Assembly (NCBI GenBank): GCA_046724555.1
Contig: JBKOWU010000025.1
Location: 1 to 13,616, forward strand
Direction of reading: 5' to 3'
Length of the DNA: 13,616 bases
From: JAFAQB01 sp046724555
GTDB taxonomy: Archaea; Thermoproteota; Nitrososphaeria; Nitrososphaerales; Nitrososphaeraceae
Part shown: in pieces, positions 1-6,264 of the stretch
How positions within the stretch are numbered: the stretch's first letter is position 1
Layout of the letters: each line of letters starts with the position of its first letter
Made by a program: the position numbers and the translations under genes
The notes under the pieces: generated by a model
What the model was told of the DNA's origin: nothing
The model's database searches: none
Seen by the model: the letters and a program-made list of their open reading frames with translations, nothing else

Positions 1-84
1 AATGGTCAAAAGGGCTGCGCTTAATGATGCTATTAGCACCATTGCAATCATGATGACCACAATCGTGGTTGGTTTATTTTTCAT
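1..84 (-). CDS. Partial exported protein, N-terminal signal peptide only
   Basis: Read on the minus strand, an ATG at 84-82 opens a frame that runs 28 codons without a stop to the window edge. The translation starts MKNKPTTIVVIMIAM and continues as a hydrophobic stretch ending in Ser/Ala residues. This is a classic signal peptide or membrane anchor: a short basic n-region (two Lys) followed by about 18 hydrophobic residues. A TATA-like box at 105-113 (minus-strand reading CATTTATAC) is centred about 25 nt upstream of the ATG, which fits a leaderless archaeal transcript starting at or near the ATG. The mature protein lies outside the window, so its function cannot be named. The gene is divergent from the duplicated small gene at 290. 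Confidence 0.6.
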   Translation of the reverse strand, partial: MKNKPTTIVVIMIAMVLIASLSAALLTI

Positions 85-104
85 AATATATTGTTTTGAA
101 GGAT

Positions 105-113
105 GTATAAATG
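105..113 (-). promoter_or_regulatory. TATA box of the edge gene
   Basis: The minus-strand reading is CATTTATAC, centred about 25 nt before the ATG at 84. The spacing supports a leaderless start. Confidence 0.45.
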
Positions 114-252
114 CATTATAGTATAAGAATACAACATAAGATTTCACATAAGCTAGATTGGCTAGGTAATCATTATTCCAGACCTATTTTGTAAGTCAAC
201 GCAAATTCTTAATTTCTCATTTGCGTCAATTAACACGTATCCGGTCATCGTA

Positions 253-262
253 TTTTTTATAA
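253..262 (+). promoter_or_regulatory. TATA box for the 290 gene
   Basis: TTTTTTATAA-like sequence centred about 32 nt before the ATG at 290. It predicts a transcript start a few bases before the ATG and so supports that start. No clear Shine-Dalgarno is needed. Confidence 0.45.
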
Positions 263-289
263 TTGAATGCCACACGTCATAAGTAGGGA

Positions 290-667
290 ATGACAGAATA
301 CGATTTAACTGACAAAGATATACGAATCATAAGTTCATGTCTTGGCCATTGTTCTCGATTGATAGAACTAGATGCTACTAGCAAGTTTGCAAAAGAATGC
401 AAACAAGAGAATATAACTGTTAAGAATATGAAAGATCTAGAGAACAAAATAACTACTCAGAACGATGAGAGAAATTATAGGTGGGAAATGACAGATATCG
501 ATTTAACTGACAAAGAAATGCAAATTATAATTTCAATTCTTCGCTATTGCTCTGGACTACAATTATTAGATGATCGCCTAGCAGAAGATTTGAAACAAAA
601 GCACATGACTTTTGATGATGTGATACAGCTAGAGAACAAAATAACTACTCATACGGAGAAAAGATAA
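290..667 (+). CDS. Small protein of two tandem 60-residue repeats, function unknown
   Basis: The 125-residue protein is an internal duplication. Residues 1-61 and 67-125 align end to end. Both begin MT-x-x-DLTDK, have an amphipathic Ile/Leu-rich helix next, then a Lys-rich segment, and end LENKITT. The match is visible in the DNA as well: GATTTAACTGACAAAG near each start and CTAGAGAACAAAATAACTAC near each end. The bases just before each ATG (GGGA(A)ATGACAGA) are also shared, so the second copy still carries what looks like its own start region. The simplest reading is tandem duplication of a 60-codon gene followed by loss of the first stop, leaving the linker NYRWE. No signal peptide, membrane span or metal site is seen. 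I recognise no named family. A TATA box at 253-262 fits the ATG start. Confidence 0.6.
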   Translation: MTEYDLTDKDIRIISSCLGHCSRLIELDATSKFAKECKQENITVKNMKDLENKITTQNDERNYRWEMTDIDLTDKEMQIIISILRYCSGLQLLDDRLAEDLKQKHMTFDDVIQLENKITTHTEKR

Positions 668-781
668 AATGAAAAGTGTATAGCAAAACAGCCAAATGTA
701 GAGTTTTTCATATCACGGCATTCAGCCGTCGCAGTTGTCACAAGAACCAGTTACAGTACCATCTCATCTATTTGGAAGCAG

Positions 782-790
782 TTATAAATA
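782..790 (+). promoter_or_regulatory. Strong TATA box for the zinc-finger gene
   Basis: TTATAAATA is close to the archaeal consensus. Transcription would begin near 808-815. This makes the GTG at 809 a borderline leaderless start and leaves the TTG at 848 as a plausible alternative with a short leader. Confidence 0.5.
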
Positions 791-808
791 CATCGTGCTA
801 TTGTCCTA

Positions 809-1339
809 GTGGTTATTAGTTACATTATTTATGTAATAATTAATATATTGTCTAAAGAAGACGCGTTATTAGAGCAATATAGCATTACTTGCAAGTTGTG
901 TAACACAAAGTTTGACAGCTTTGGAGCTATGCAATGTCATATATTGACAGAACACATGCGAACCTTTTATGATGACCTTATATTTTACTTGAATATGCCA
1001 CCCAAAATAGAAACAGGACAATTGAAACACGCTGCTACTACTACTAAAACATCTGCTACAAGCGATCAACAAGAGAGTATTGTTGATAAACCAAAAGAAG
1101 AAACGGTTAAAGCAGAGCTAAGTTCTGCACTACCTTGTATGACAACGAAACAGGATAATAAAAATAATTTCAATCCATTTGCTGCAGACACAGCGGTTTG
1201 GCAGAGCTTGATGACATATTGGTTAAATGCTTATGGAGAATTCCTCAAAAATGCTTCTACAATGACTGAACAGTGGTATGATATATTTTGGAAGCCTTGG
1301 GTAAACTGGATGCCGTCACATCGACGAAATAGAGACTGA
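809..1339 (+). CDS. C2H2 zinc-finger protein with aromatic-rich C-terminal helix region
   Basis: This 176-residue protein carries one textbook C2H2 finger, with ligands C28, C31, H44 and H49 (C-x2-C-x12-H-x4-H). The conserved Phe is three residues after the second Cys and a Met occupies the usual Leu position. A low-complexity hydrophilic linker (about 75-120) leads to a C-terminal region (about 120-170) rich in Trp, Tyr and Phe, including QSLMTYWLNAYGEFLK and EQWYDIFWKPWVNW, which look like amphipathic helices. That tail reminds me of the polyhydroxyalkanoate-synthase subunit PhaE/phasin type of archaea, but this is an impression, not a demonstrated match. The start is uncertain. GTG at 809 adds a hydrophobic stretch before the finger, whereas TTG at 848 would begin LSKEDALLEQ and fits the TATA box at 782-790 with a leader of about 35 nt. 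The finger could bind nucleic acid or protein. Confidence 0.65.
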   Translation: MVISYIIYVIINILSKEDALLEQYSITCKLCNTKFDSFGAMQCHILTEHMRTFYDDLIFYLNMPPKIETGQLKHAATTTKTSATSDQQESIVDKPKEETVKAELSSALPCMTTKQDNKNNFNPFAADTAVWQSLMTYWLNAYGEFLKNASTMTEQWYDIFWKPWVNWMPSHRRNRD

Positions 1340-1576
1340 GTAATGCAGCCTATGTACAACAGAACAGACACAGAACTAAAAACTACGTTAAATCAAACCA
1401 TACAATACAAGAATATCTATTTTTACAAGTAATTGCAAATGTGGTATGAAATATCATCACTCTCGATATTGAACCTTTTCTGAGAAAGGGCAAAAATAGG
1501 CTTCAAAAAGCGCTATAAGATGGAGTAATTCCCATCTGGCCTGGCCTCTAAACATGCAACACGAGCAATGGAACAC

Positions 1577-1585
1577 AATTTATAG
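1577..1585 (+). promoter_or_regulatory. Probable TATA box for the 1628 gene
   Basis: ATTTATAG-like sequence about 45 nt before the ATG. It would give a short leader that holds GGAG at 1613-1616. Confidence 0.3.
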
Positions 1586-1627
1586 GGAAGGATAAGCACA
1601 AATAGTATAGCTGGAGTAATATGTACT

Positions 1628-2161
1628 ATGTTTTGTTTTACAAAACAATGCATTATATTACTACTACCCATCTTGACCATGCTCGTTACTTTTACTATCA
1701 TAGGTTTTCCATTAGGTGAGGTTCGATACGCGTACTCTCAATCCACCAACCAAACAAACTCATCAGCTTCTAATGCCGCCGTTGCGGGAGTTGATCTGAA
1801 AGATATCCATCCATCATCCATGCCGCAGTTAAAGGTTGGCAGTAAATTTGAAATATTTGCAACAGTAGTCAATAATTCACCAGGCACTATAATGTTCACT
1901 GCAGGAACATGTCAGTCACCTTTATCTGCATATTTTAACGCTTTTAACGTGGTGGTAAAACCTACACATGGCTGTACTGCTACTTCACCTCCGTTCAAAT
2001 TAGGACCAGGCCAAGAGGTCACAGTAGCTGGCCCATCTTCAAATACAATATATCAAGCAATATCAGCTGGAAAAACAAGAGCAAATGCCATTTTTCATTA
2101 CCAAACAGAAAATGGACAGGCCGCAGACATTACAAAGCCATTCGTATTTACAATAGGTTAG
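1628..2161 (+). CDS. Exported Ig-like protein of unknown function
   Basis: The 177-residue product begins with a signal peptide. K6 precedes a hydrophobic core at about 8-28, and the cleavage region is near AYSQS (35-39). A Ser/Asn/Thr-rich linker follows (38-52), as is common in exported archaeal proteins. The mature domain (about 55-177) has alternating beta-strand-like segments such as FEIFATVVNNSPG and ANAIFHYQT and ends in PFVFTIG, typical of an immunoglobulin-like sandwich. C95 and C116 could form a disulfide outside the cell. The phrase pattern (VGSKFEI, then LGPGQEVTV) recalls extracellular Ig-like proteins of the BsuPI or CARDB kind, but I cannot assign a family. It ends convergently with the SHOCT gene. 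An overlapping ATG at 1621 is in another frame. Confidence 0.7.
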   Translation: MFCFTKQCIILLLPILTMLVTFTIIGFPLGEVRYAYSQSTNQTNSSASNAAVAGVDLKDIHPSSMPQLKVGSKFEIFATVVNNSPGTIMFTAGTCQSPLSAYFNAFNVVVKPTHGCTATSPPFKLGPGQEVTVAGPSSNTIYQAISAGKTRANAIFHYQTENGQAADITKPFVFTIG

Positions 2162-2328
2162 CTCTAAAATGAGCTTGATCCCCTTTCTTGACTTGAAATA
2201 AGCTACAAACTTACATACCGTAGTAATATTTACCTTATATCTAACATGTAAATAATAAATACATCGATAGTGCTAATCCTAGTTCATAAAATCGCTATCT
2301 CAATAAGCGAGTATATCTTCAAAATAGT

Positions 2329-2643
2329 CTAAATTAATTTACTCTTCATCCTTTGAAATTCTTCTTCTGTTATTAGACCTTGCTGCCTGAGGCTAGCTAA
2401 TTTTTCAAGTTTATGAGGAGCATCATCCTTGTTCTCGATAGGTGCTCTTGTCTGTGCTTGCACCCCTTGCAACTCTGACATCTGTGCTGTGCGCTCAGCC
2501 TGATCTGCTTGTGCCTTATCTTGACGCAACCGTTCCTGTTGTTCTTGTTCTCTGGCCATTGACTGATAGCGATCCTTAGTTGCATAGTGGGCCGCCATAC
2601 CACCTGCCATCAGGCCGCCTACTATCATGCCGCCAACTACCAT
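2329..2643 (-). CDS. Glycine-rich N-terminus plus SHOCT-domain protein
   Basis: This 104-residue protein has three parts. Residues 3-18 are a Gly/Met-rich hydrophobic stretch with repeated GG (GGMIVGGLMAGGMAA), like a glycine-zipper membrane segment. Residues about 28-70 are Gln/Glu/Arg-rich and probably a coiled coil. Residues 77-104 are a C-terminal SHOCT motif (KLEKLASLRQQGLITEEEFQ, ending in Lys-rich KSKLI), a short helical hairpin found at the ends of many bacterial and archaeal proteins and thought to mediate oligomerisation. The protein probably sits at the membrane and self-associates; its exact role is unknown. An A/T box at about 2666-2675 lies some 28 nt before the ATG, consistent with its own leaderless promoter. 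A perfect 14-bp palindrome (2703-2716) lies just upstream of that box. Confidence 0.75.
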   Translation of the reverse strand: MVVGGMIVGGLMAGGMAAHYATKDRYQSMAREQEQQERLRQDKAQADQAERTAQMSELQGVQAQTRAPIENKDDAPHKLEKLASLRQQGLITEEEFQRMKSKLI

Positions 2644-2702
2644 ATGATCTTGGTCAGCCGAAGATATTTTTTAATATTGCGTAAATAGTGTATCTACGAT
2701 AT

Positions 2703-2716
2703 AGCGAGATCTCGCT
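2703..2716. promoter_or_regulatory. Perfect 14-bp palindrome, possible operator
   Basis: AGCGAGATCTCGCT equals its own reverse complement. It lies about 30 nt upstream of the putative TATA box of the SHOCT gene and just after the end of the 35-aa ORF, so it may be a dimeric regulator site or a 3' hairpin of that ORF. Confidence 0.35.
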
Positions 2717-2733
2717 TTCACGTTGTTATTAGT

Positions 2734-2841
2734 TCATCTCACGATCGCGCGCCATACCATGATTCCTACTATTACGGCTATTATTAGCCCCACAATTCCT
2801 ATAATTATAAGCGCGCCTGAGCCTGTAGTATACTTACCCAT
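2734..2841 (-). CDS. 35-residue single-span membrane protein
   Basis: Minus-strand ATG at 2841 opens 35 codons ending in TGA at 2736-2734. The translation begins MGKYTTGSGALIIIGIVG, continues with a hydrophobic run of about 20 residues, and ends in a basic tail (WRAIVR). That is a single transmembrane helix with a short Gly/Thr N-terminus and positive residues on the presumed cytoplasmic side. A TATA box at 2864-2873 (minus reading CTTTATATAG) places the transcript start within a few bases of the ATG, strong support for a real leaderless gene despite its size. It precedes the SHOCT gene by about 90 bp on the same strand, but that gene has its own promoter-like box. Function unknown. Confidence 0.5.
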   Translation of the reverse strand: MGKYTTGSGALIIIGIVGLIIAVIVGIMVWRAIVR

Positions 2842-2863
2842 ATTCTTTAGCAATATAATGTTG

Positions 2864-2873
2864 CTATATAAAG
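2864..2873. promoter_or_regulatory. Near-symmetric TATA box, possibly bidirectional
   Basis: CTATATAAAG reads CTTTATATAG on the other strand. On the minus strand it is correctly spaced for the 35-aa ORF at 2841. On the plus strand it would start transcription near 2895, ahead of the ORF at 2923/2935. Confidence 0.4.
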
Positions 2874-2922
2874 ATCATTTCAAGAGAGTAACAGTATAGT
2901 CATAGAGCTTGCCACCTTCTCT

Positions 2923-3108
2923 GTGATTGAATCTATGAGAACTAATCCAGACAAATACTCTTCTTTGGTCTATCATAATAATAATGAGAACTCAGGCAAA
3001 GACAACAGTCATAGAAGCATACAGATGTTACCTCCACCGCCGTACGACAATCATGTGATGGAACATTACAAGTCTACACTCTTTGAGGAATCAGAAACTT
3101 TACAATGA
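2923..3108 (+). CDS. Hypothetical 61-residue hydrophilic protein (low support)
   Basis: The frame opens with GTG at 2923 or, more conservatively, ATG at 2935 (MRTNPDKYSS), and runs to a TGA at 3109-3111. The product is hydrophilic and Asn/Ser/His-rich, with a Pro cluster (LPPPPYDNH) near the middle and an acidic end. It has no membrane span, Cys pair or recognised motif. The plus-strand side of the TATA box at 2864-2873 could drive it, divergently from the small membrane protein gene. Composition is not unlike a disordered archaeal protein, but the length is within chance for an open frame, so it should be treated as tentative. Confidence 0.3.
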   Translation: MIESMRTNPDKYSSLVYHNNNENSGKDNSHRSIQMLPPPPYDNHVMEHYKSTLFEESETLQ

Positions 3109-3213
3109 CTTAATAGACCAGCTTGTTTGTGAAGTAGTTAATGTAAACTAGCAAAACAGAAACTGCGCCATCTTCACTACCTGCATTACCATTAGAGGAA
3201 GGAGGAGTTGACG

Positions 3214-3333
3214 ATGATAAGCAAAACTAAGCATAATGACCAAGAAGAACACGAAGAGTTAGACATAGACACACATAGCACACATTATACAAAAATGGCA
3301 TTTTACAGCTATTTCTTTCACATTTGTAAATAA
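3214..3333 (+). CDS. Candidate 39-residue His-rich peptide with strong ribosome-binding site
   Basis: ATG at 3214 opens 39 codons to TAA at 3331-3333. The start is MISKTKHNDQEEHEELD; five His are spread along the chain and the end is aromatic (FYSYFFHICK). Support comes from GGAAGGAGGAG at 3197-3207, the best Shine-Dalgarno-like sequence in the window, about 8 nt before the ATG. Shine-Dalgarno starts in these archaea normally mark genes with leaders or inside operons. An open stretch in another frame (about 3150-3228) ends just after this start, so the peptide could be a downstream cistron or the Gly-Gly-rich tail of an eroded gene. No homology is recognised. Confidence 0.25.
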   Translation: MISKTKHNDQEEHEELDIDTHSTHYTKMAFYSYFFHICK

Positions 3334-3445
3334 TACCACATTTTGTACGTTGATGATAACAAATTTGTTGTTGCTGTACTACTATTAATGCTTATAGCAG
3401 AACTCAACGATTTTTAATGTCCTGACAGTATTTTAAGGACTGTGA

Positions 3446-3543
3446 GATAGTCTTTTAGTCAAAGTACAAGAATATTAGTTCTATATGATAGTAAATATTT
3501 TCACTGTATTAATATTTTGTACCATCGTTAGTTAAAGACTATC
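3446..3543. repeat. Long imperfect inverted repeat (about 98 bp overall)
   Basis: Outer arms GATAGTCTTT (3446-3455) and AAAGACTATC (3534-3543) are perfect complements. Inner arms GTACAAGAATATTA (3464-3477) and TAATATTTTGTAC (3510-3522) pair with one bulged base. The unpaired centre is about 32 nt. Two nested paired blocks in the same register suggest a folded RNA or a remnant of a small inverted-repeat element. No flanking target duplication was seen. Confidence 0.4.
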
Positions 3544-4023
3544 CATAGATTTGCAATTGACAAAAGTTGTTTATCATTATTGTTATAAGACTAAACCATA
3601 TACATCATATCCATCATATTGTGATTTTTATAATACTATTGGCACAAGCAAATAGTAGAGCTATGCCTCTAGTCATATCAATTACCTTTGAATTAAGAAA
3701 AGGTAGAAGTAAAATAAAAAGAAAGATATAATAGAATATATTTTGTTTTCTTTCTACTTTCTTACGATAACATATTGTGTAATGTCGCCATATATTGGTG
3801 TGTTACCAAAATGATTCATTGTCTCTGCTGTACATATATGAAATCTGAACTGAAGGCTCTAAAATCCCCACTTTGGATACCGTCTCCTAAAGTCTTGTAA
3901 AGTTATAATGCTAAATGTGGATGTGATGTAAATAATGATTGTAATATATCGATGAAGCGCACCAGAAACACAAGTCGCATATCAAAAAATGCTTTTGTTT
4001 GTCATTGACTTAAAATCTCTGAT

Positions 4024-4051
4024 ATATCGGGGTCTATATATCGCGGTCTAT
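4024..4051. repeat. Two-copy 14-bp tandem repeat
   Basis: ATATCGGGGTCTAT is followed directly by ATATCGCGGTCTAT, differing at one base. It is G/C-richer than its surroundings. No gene is adjacent; the role is unknown and may be nil. Confidence 0.4.
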
Positions 4052-4210
4052 ATGATCGTACTATTACTAATTCTGTCATAACTCAGTCTCTATTTTGTTG
4101 CTGCCTAAGCTTTACTAGTGACTTTATTTAGGTGGAAATAAAACCAGATACATTTGTAGAGAAAGCACTATATTTTAGCGGGTTCTTTATGAATAAGGAA
4201 AAAGGAACTT

Positions 4211-4327
4211 ATGGCTTTAGTCATGGGAATCGTAGTCGCTGCTGTAGCTTGGCAAAGAAGAAATGAAAGAAGAAAAGCAAGGGAAATAAAGAAAGAAATG
4301 AAGAAAAGGAGGAAGAAAAAGCGGTAA
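4211..4327 (+). CDS. 38-residue membrane protein with very basic tail
   Basis: ATG at 4211 opens 38 codons to TAA at 4325-4327. The first 14 residues (MALVMGIVVAAVAW) are hydrophobic; the remaining 24 are almost all Lys, Arg and Glu, with 17 Lys or Arg. This is a short membrane anchor followed by a strongly positive helix that could lie along the membrane or bind nucleic acid. A TATA-like box at 4168-4177 is about 38 nt upstream and purine-rich AAAAAGGA sits just before the ATG. An overlapping ATG at 4189 in another frame gives a 25-residue product without a comparable pattern and is too close to the TATA box. The basic bias is partly what A-rich DNA gives by chance, so confidence is limited. 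Confidence 0.35.
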   Translation: MALVMGIVVAAVAWQRRNERRKAREIKKEMKKRRKKKR

Positions 4328-4732
4328 TATTGAGCAAATTGCTACATTAATCAACGTAGATGAACTAAAATTACGGGTATGAGAATCATAAAATAATATT
4401 GAAAAGAAATATCCAGGATCTCCTTACAAGTCCTACCTTGTGCTACTATAGATCATCTATTGTAAGTATCTAAAGGATTTGATTTGATTATTGTAACATA
4501 TATGAATGAGATCTTGGAGAGATAGAGATGTGCTGGAACGTACAATGCATATTCATATTCATATGACGACCATATATCCTGTTTGAAAGACTTTTGATAT
4601 CAACAGATAGGAAGAACCTTTTCTTGCAAGACATTGTATATTGGCTTGTTGTTTCCTAATCGATGGTATACGAGATCAAATGGAACAAAAGGTGCATAAA
4701 ATAATGATGATGTTCTTTTCTGTGCACGAATC
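4328..4732. other. Intergenic stretch with one weak minus-strand ORF
   Basis: On the minus strand an open frame runs from a TTG at 4740, overlapping the end of the SnoaL-like gene, to a TGA at 4602-4600 (46 codons). It includes protein-like text such as YAPFVPFDLVYHRLGNN and could be a translationally coupled small ORF. There is no ATG and no independent support, so it is not listed as a gene. Nothing else is recognised here. Confidence 0.3.
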
Positions 4733-5182
4733 TTAATCAAAGGGAAGCATTTCTTTTTTTACTTTCTGCACCTCTGAGGGCACTACATCAACAACTCCAA
4801 GCTGTAGCGCCGGGTTCAGAGCATCAAAGACAATCCAGGCTTCTTTTATTTTGTCATCTTCAAAATGAAATATGCTGATGCCCGTAGTTCGAAATTTCCG
4901 ATGAGTATTTAATTTCTTTTTACGCGTAGCTTGCAATACCCATCTAATAGCAACCTTATCATGCTCTCCAATATTATCTACTACGTTAAACTGCATATCA
5001 GGAAAGATGCTACGCTCTAGTGAGATCCATTTCTTAAAACTCTTTAGACCTTTAACTTCTTTATATTGTCCGTGCCAAACGATATTAGAAGTAATTAAAT
5101 TTTTTGCGTTATCAAGATTTCCCTTGTTTAATACTTCTTCAACGAATTGCAGAGCAATTGATTTGTTATTAGTAAAAGACAT
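4733..5182 (-). CDS. SnoaL-like / NTF2-fold ester cyclase family protein
   Basis: The 149-residue protein has the SnoaL layout. The N-terminal helix NKSIALQFVEEVLNKGNLD is followed by an active-site-like entry strand (ITSNIVWHG, about 31-39), then GLKSFKKWISLERSIFPDMQFNV-type sequence, and closing beta strands (KVAIRWVLQATRKKK, TTGISIFHFEDDKIKEAWIVFD). The fold is a cone-shaped alpha+beta barrel with a pocket. Family members include polyketide cyclases and many small cytoplasmic proteins whose substrate is unknown, so no reaction is assigned. Length is normal. A TATA box at 5209-5218 (minus reading GAATATTTAA) sits about 31 nt before the ATG, supporting this start and a leaderless, monocistronic transcript. 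The upstream neighbour, the cupredoxin gene, is divergent with about 300 bp between them. Confidence 0.85.
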   Translation of the reverse strand: MSFTNNKSIALQFVEEVLNKGNLDNAKNLITSNIVWHGQYKEVKGLKSFKKWISLERSIFPDMQFNVVDNIGEHDKVAIRWVLQATRKKKLNTHRKFRTTGISIFHFEDDKIKEAWIVFDALNPALQLGVVDVVPSEVQKVKKEMLPFD

Positions 5183-5208
5183 AACGAATGCTAGACAGCT
5201 GCACGCGT

Positions 5209-5218
5209 TATTAAATAT
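5209..5218 (-). promoter_or_regulatory. TATA box of the SnoaL-like gene
   Basis: The minus reading contains TATTTAATA, about 31 nt before the ATG at 5182. Confidence 0.45.
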
Positions 5219-5282
5219 TCGTTAAAAATTGCAGCAAAAGACGATTAGACTATCAGTATCGTTAACACCCTTGACGTGATAT

Positions 5283-5309
5283 GTCAAAGAAGGAAATAAC
5301 TCCTTTGAC
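5283..5309. repeat. Short hairpin in the divergent intergenic region
   Basis: GTCAAAG (5283-5289) and CTTTGAC (5303-5309) are perfect 7-bp arms around a 13-nt centre. It lies between the SnoaL-like and cupredoxin genes, about 100 bp upstream of the first TATA box and so not at a 3' end. A regulator site is possible. Confidence 0.25.
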
Positions 5310-5444
5310 TAAAGGCTAACCAAGAGTACAATGCTGTATTAAGAACAACACTAGGGTTAAAGAAAGAGTATAGGGTGGCAATTAAAAATAAATCTGTATA
5401 ATTGTATAAAAGATATCAGTTTTTGATTAAAACAATGGGTTTCT

Positions 5445-5454
5445 CTTAAATAAT
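5445..5454 (+). promoter_or_regulatory. TATA box of the cupredoxin gene
   Basis: CTTAAATAAT is centred about 32 nt before the TTG at 5482, favouring TTG over the internal ATG at 5515. A second box (TGTATAAAAG, about 5404-5413) lies further upstream. Confidence 0.45.
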
Positions 5455-5481
5455 ATGTAGCCTACAAGATGAAGTACGAAA

Positions 5482-6153
5482 TTGCAAATAGACAAAAGAC
5501 AACAAGCAAGGATTATGACAATATTATTAACATGTACTGCAATAACCATGACCGTTGTCATAACTAACATGGCATTAGCACAAAGCAGCAATACTACATC
5601 TCCATCTTCATCATCTTCTTCACCAGTTCAAGTACAAGCTGGAGGAGGAAATAGCACTATACCCTATACTGTATATAATCCTGCAACAGCACAGATAAAA
5701 ACAGGTCAAAGTGTAATGTGGTATAATCCATCAGTAGCACCAGAGCCACATACTGTCACATTTGCTCTAGACAATAGTACAAGGCCTGAGCTAAGTGCCA
5801 CTTTTGCCGTCAAGAATTCATCTAATTTTATGCCGATAGTAAATTTTACTAGTGAACCTGTAATCATCCCGAACCATAATAATCCCTCAACAACTTTGAT
5901 ATTAGGATCAAATGCAATAGCTTCAAGTGCAGTAGTGATAGATTCAACAGGTAACGAAAAACACCTCGGAAAGAACGCTGCATACTCTGTAAAAGGCGAT
6001 GAAAAACTTGTCAACTCTGGTATGCTGTTTCCAAAAGGAATGGGACCGCCCAATGGAAGTACAACTTTTACACTAACATTTGAGAAAGCAGGAACATATG
6101 ACTATTATTGTATATTACATCCATGGCAGAAAGGAAAAGTTGCAGTACAGTAA
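5482..6153 (+). CDS. Exported type-1 copper protein (plastocyanin/azurin family)
   Basis: This 223-residue protein has a signal peptide (basic KRQQAR, hydrophobic core about 12-31, cleavage near ALAQ at 31-34), a Ser/Thr-rich linker (35-57) and a cupredoxin domain to the end. The first copper ligand is H90 (EPHTVTF). The C-terminal loop is YDYYCILHPWQKGKV with C210 and H213. In related archaeal proteins this loop is usually C-x2-H-P-W-M; here the Met position is Gln (Q216), as in plant stellacyanins, where Gln is the axial ligand. A large insert (about 100-190) separates strands and contains IDSTGNEKHLGKNAAY-type sequence. Such proteins are thought to carry electrons outside the cell, a role these copper-rich ammonia oxidisers use heavily. 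The start is TTG by promoter spacing; ATG at 5515 would still leave an intact signal peptide. Confidence 0.9.
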   Translation: MQIDKRQQARIMTILLTCTAITMTVVITNMALAQSSNTTSPSSSSSSPVQVQAGGGNSTIPYTVYNPATAQIKTGQSVMWYNPSVAPEPHTVTFALDNSTRPELSATFAVKNSSNFMPIVNFTSEPVIIPNHNNPSTTLILGSNAIASSAVVIDSTGNEKHLGKNAAYSVKGDEKLVNSGMLFPKGMGPPNGSTTFTLTFEKAGTYDYYCILHPWQKGKVAVQ

Positions 6154-6177
6154 AGATATAGTATCAATATTCCTAAC

Positions 6178-6195
6178 TTTTTTGTACTTAATTTT
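6178..6195 (+). terminator. T-rich termination signal after the cupredoxin gene
   Basis: A T6 run (6178-6183) and a T5 run (about 6191-6195) begin about 25 nt after the stop. Archaeal polymerase terminates at such tracts without needing a hairpin. Confidence 0.4.
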
Positions 6196-6264
6196 TACGA
6201 TATTGCAGAAAAGGCTTTGCATTATAACTGCTTCTTCATGCTTGTAAGATACTAGAGATAATAA

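Larger units (their letters stand above)
3334..4210. other. Gene-poor AT-rich stretch
   Basis: No open frame of convincing length on either strand. It holds the inverted repeat at 3446-3543, a 21-codon minus-strand ORF at 3819-3754 (MNHFGNTPIYGDITQYVIVR, then Lys) whose upstream codons are also open, which could be the tail of an eroded gene, and a 14-bp tandem repeat at 4024-4051. The rest shows nothing I recognise. Confidence 0.5.

Noticed and set aside
4600..4740. 46-codon minus-strand frame overlapping the end of the SnoaL-like gene
   Set aside because: Protein-like in part but without ATG, promoter or motif; kept only as a note in the intergenic entry.
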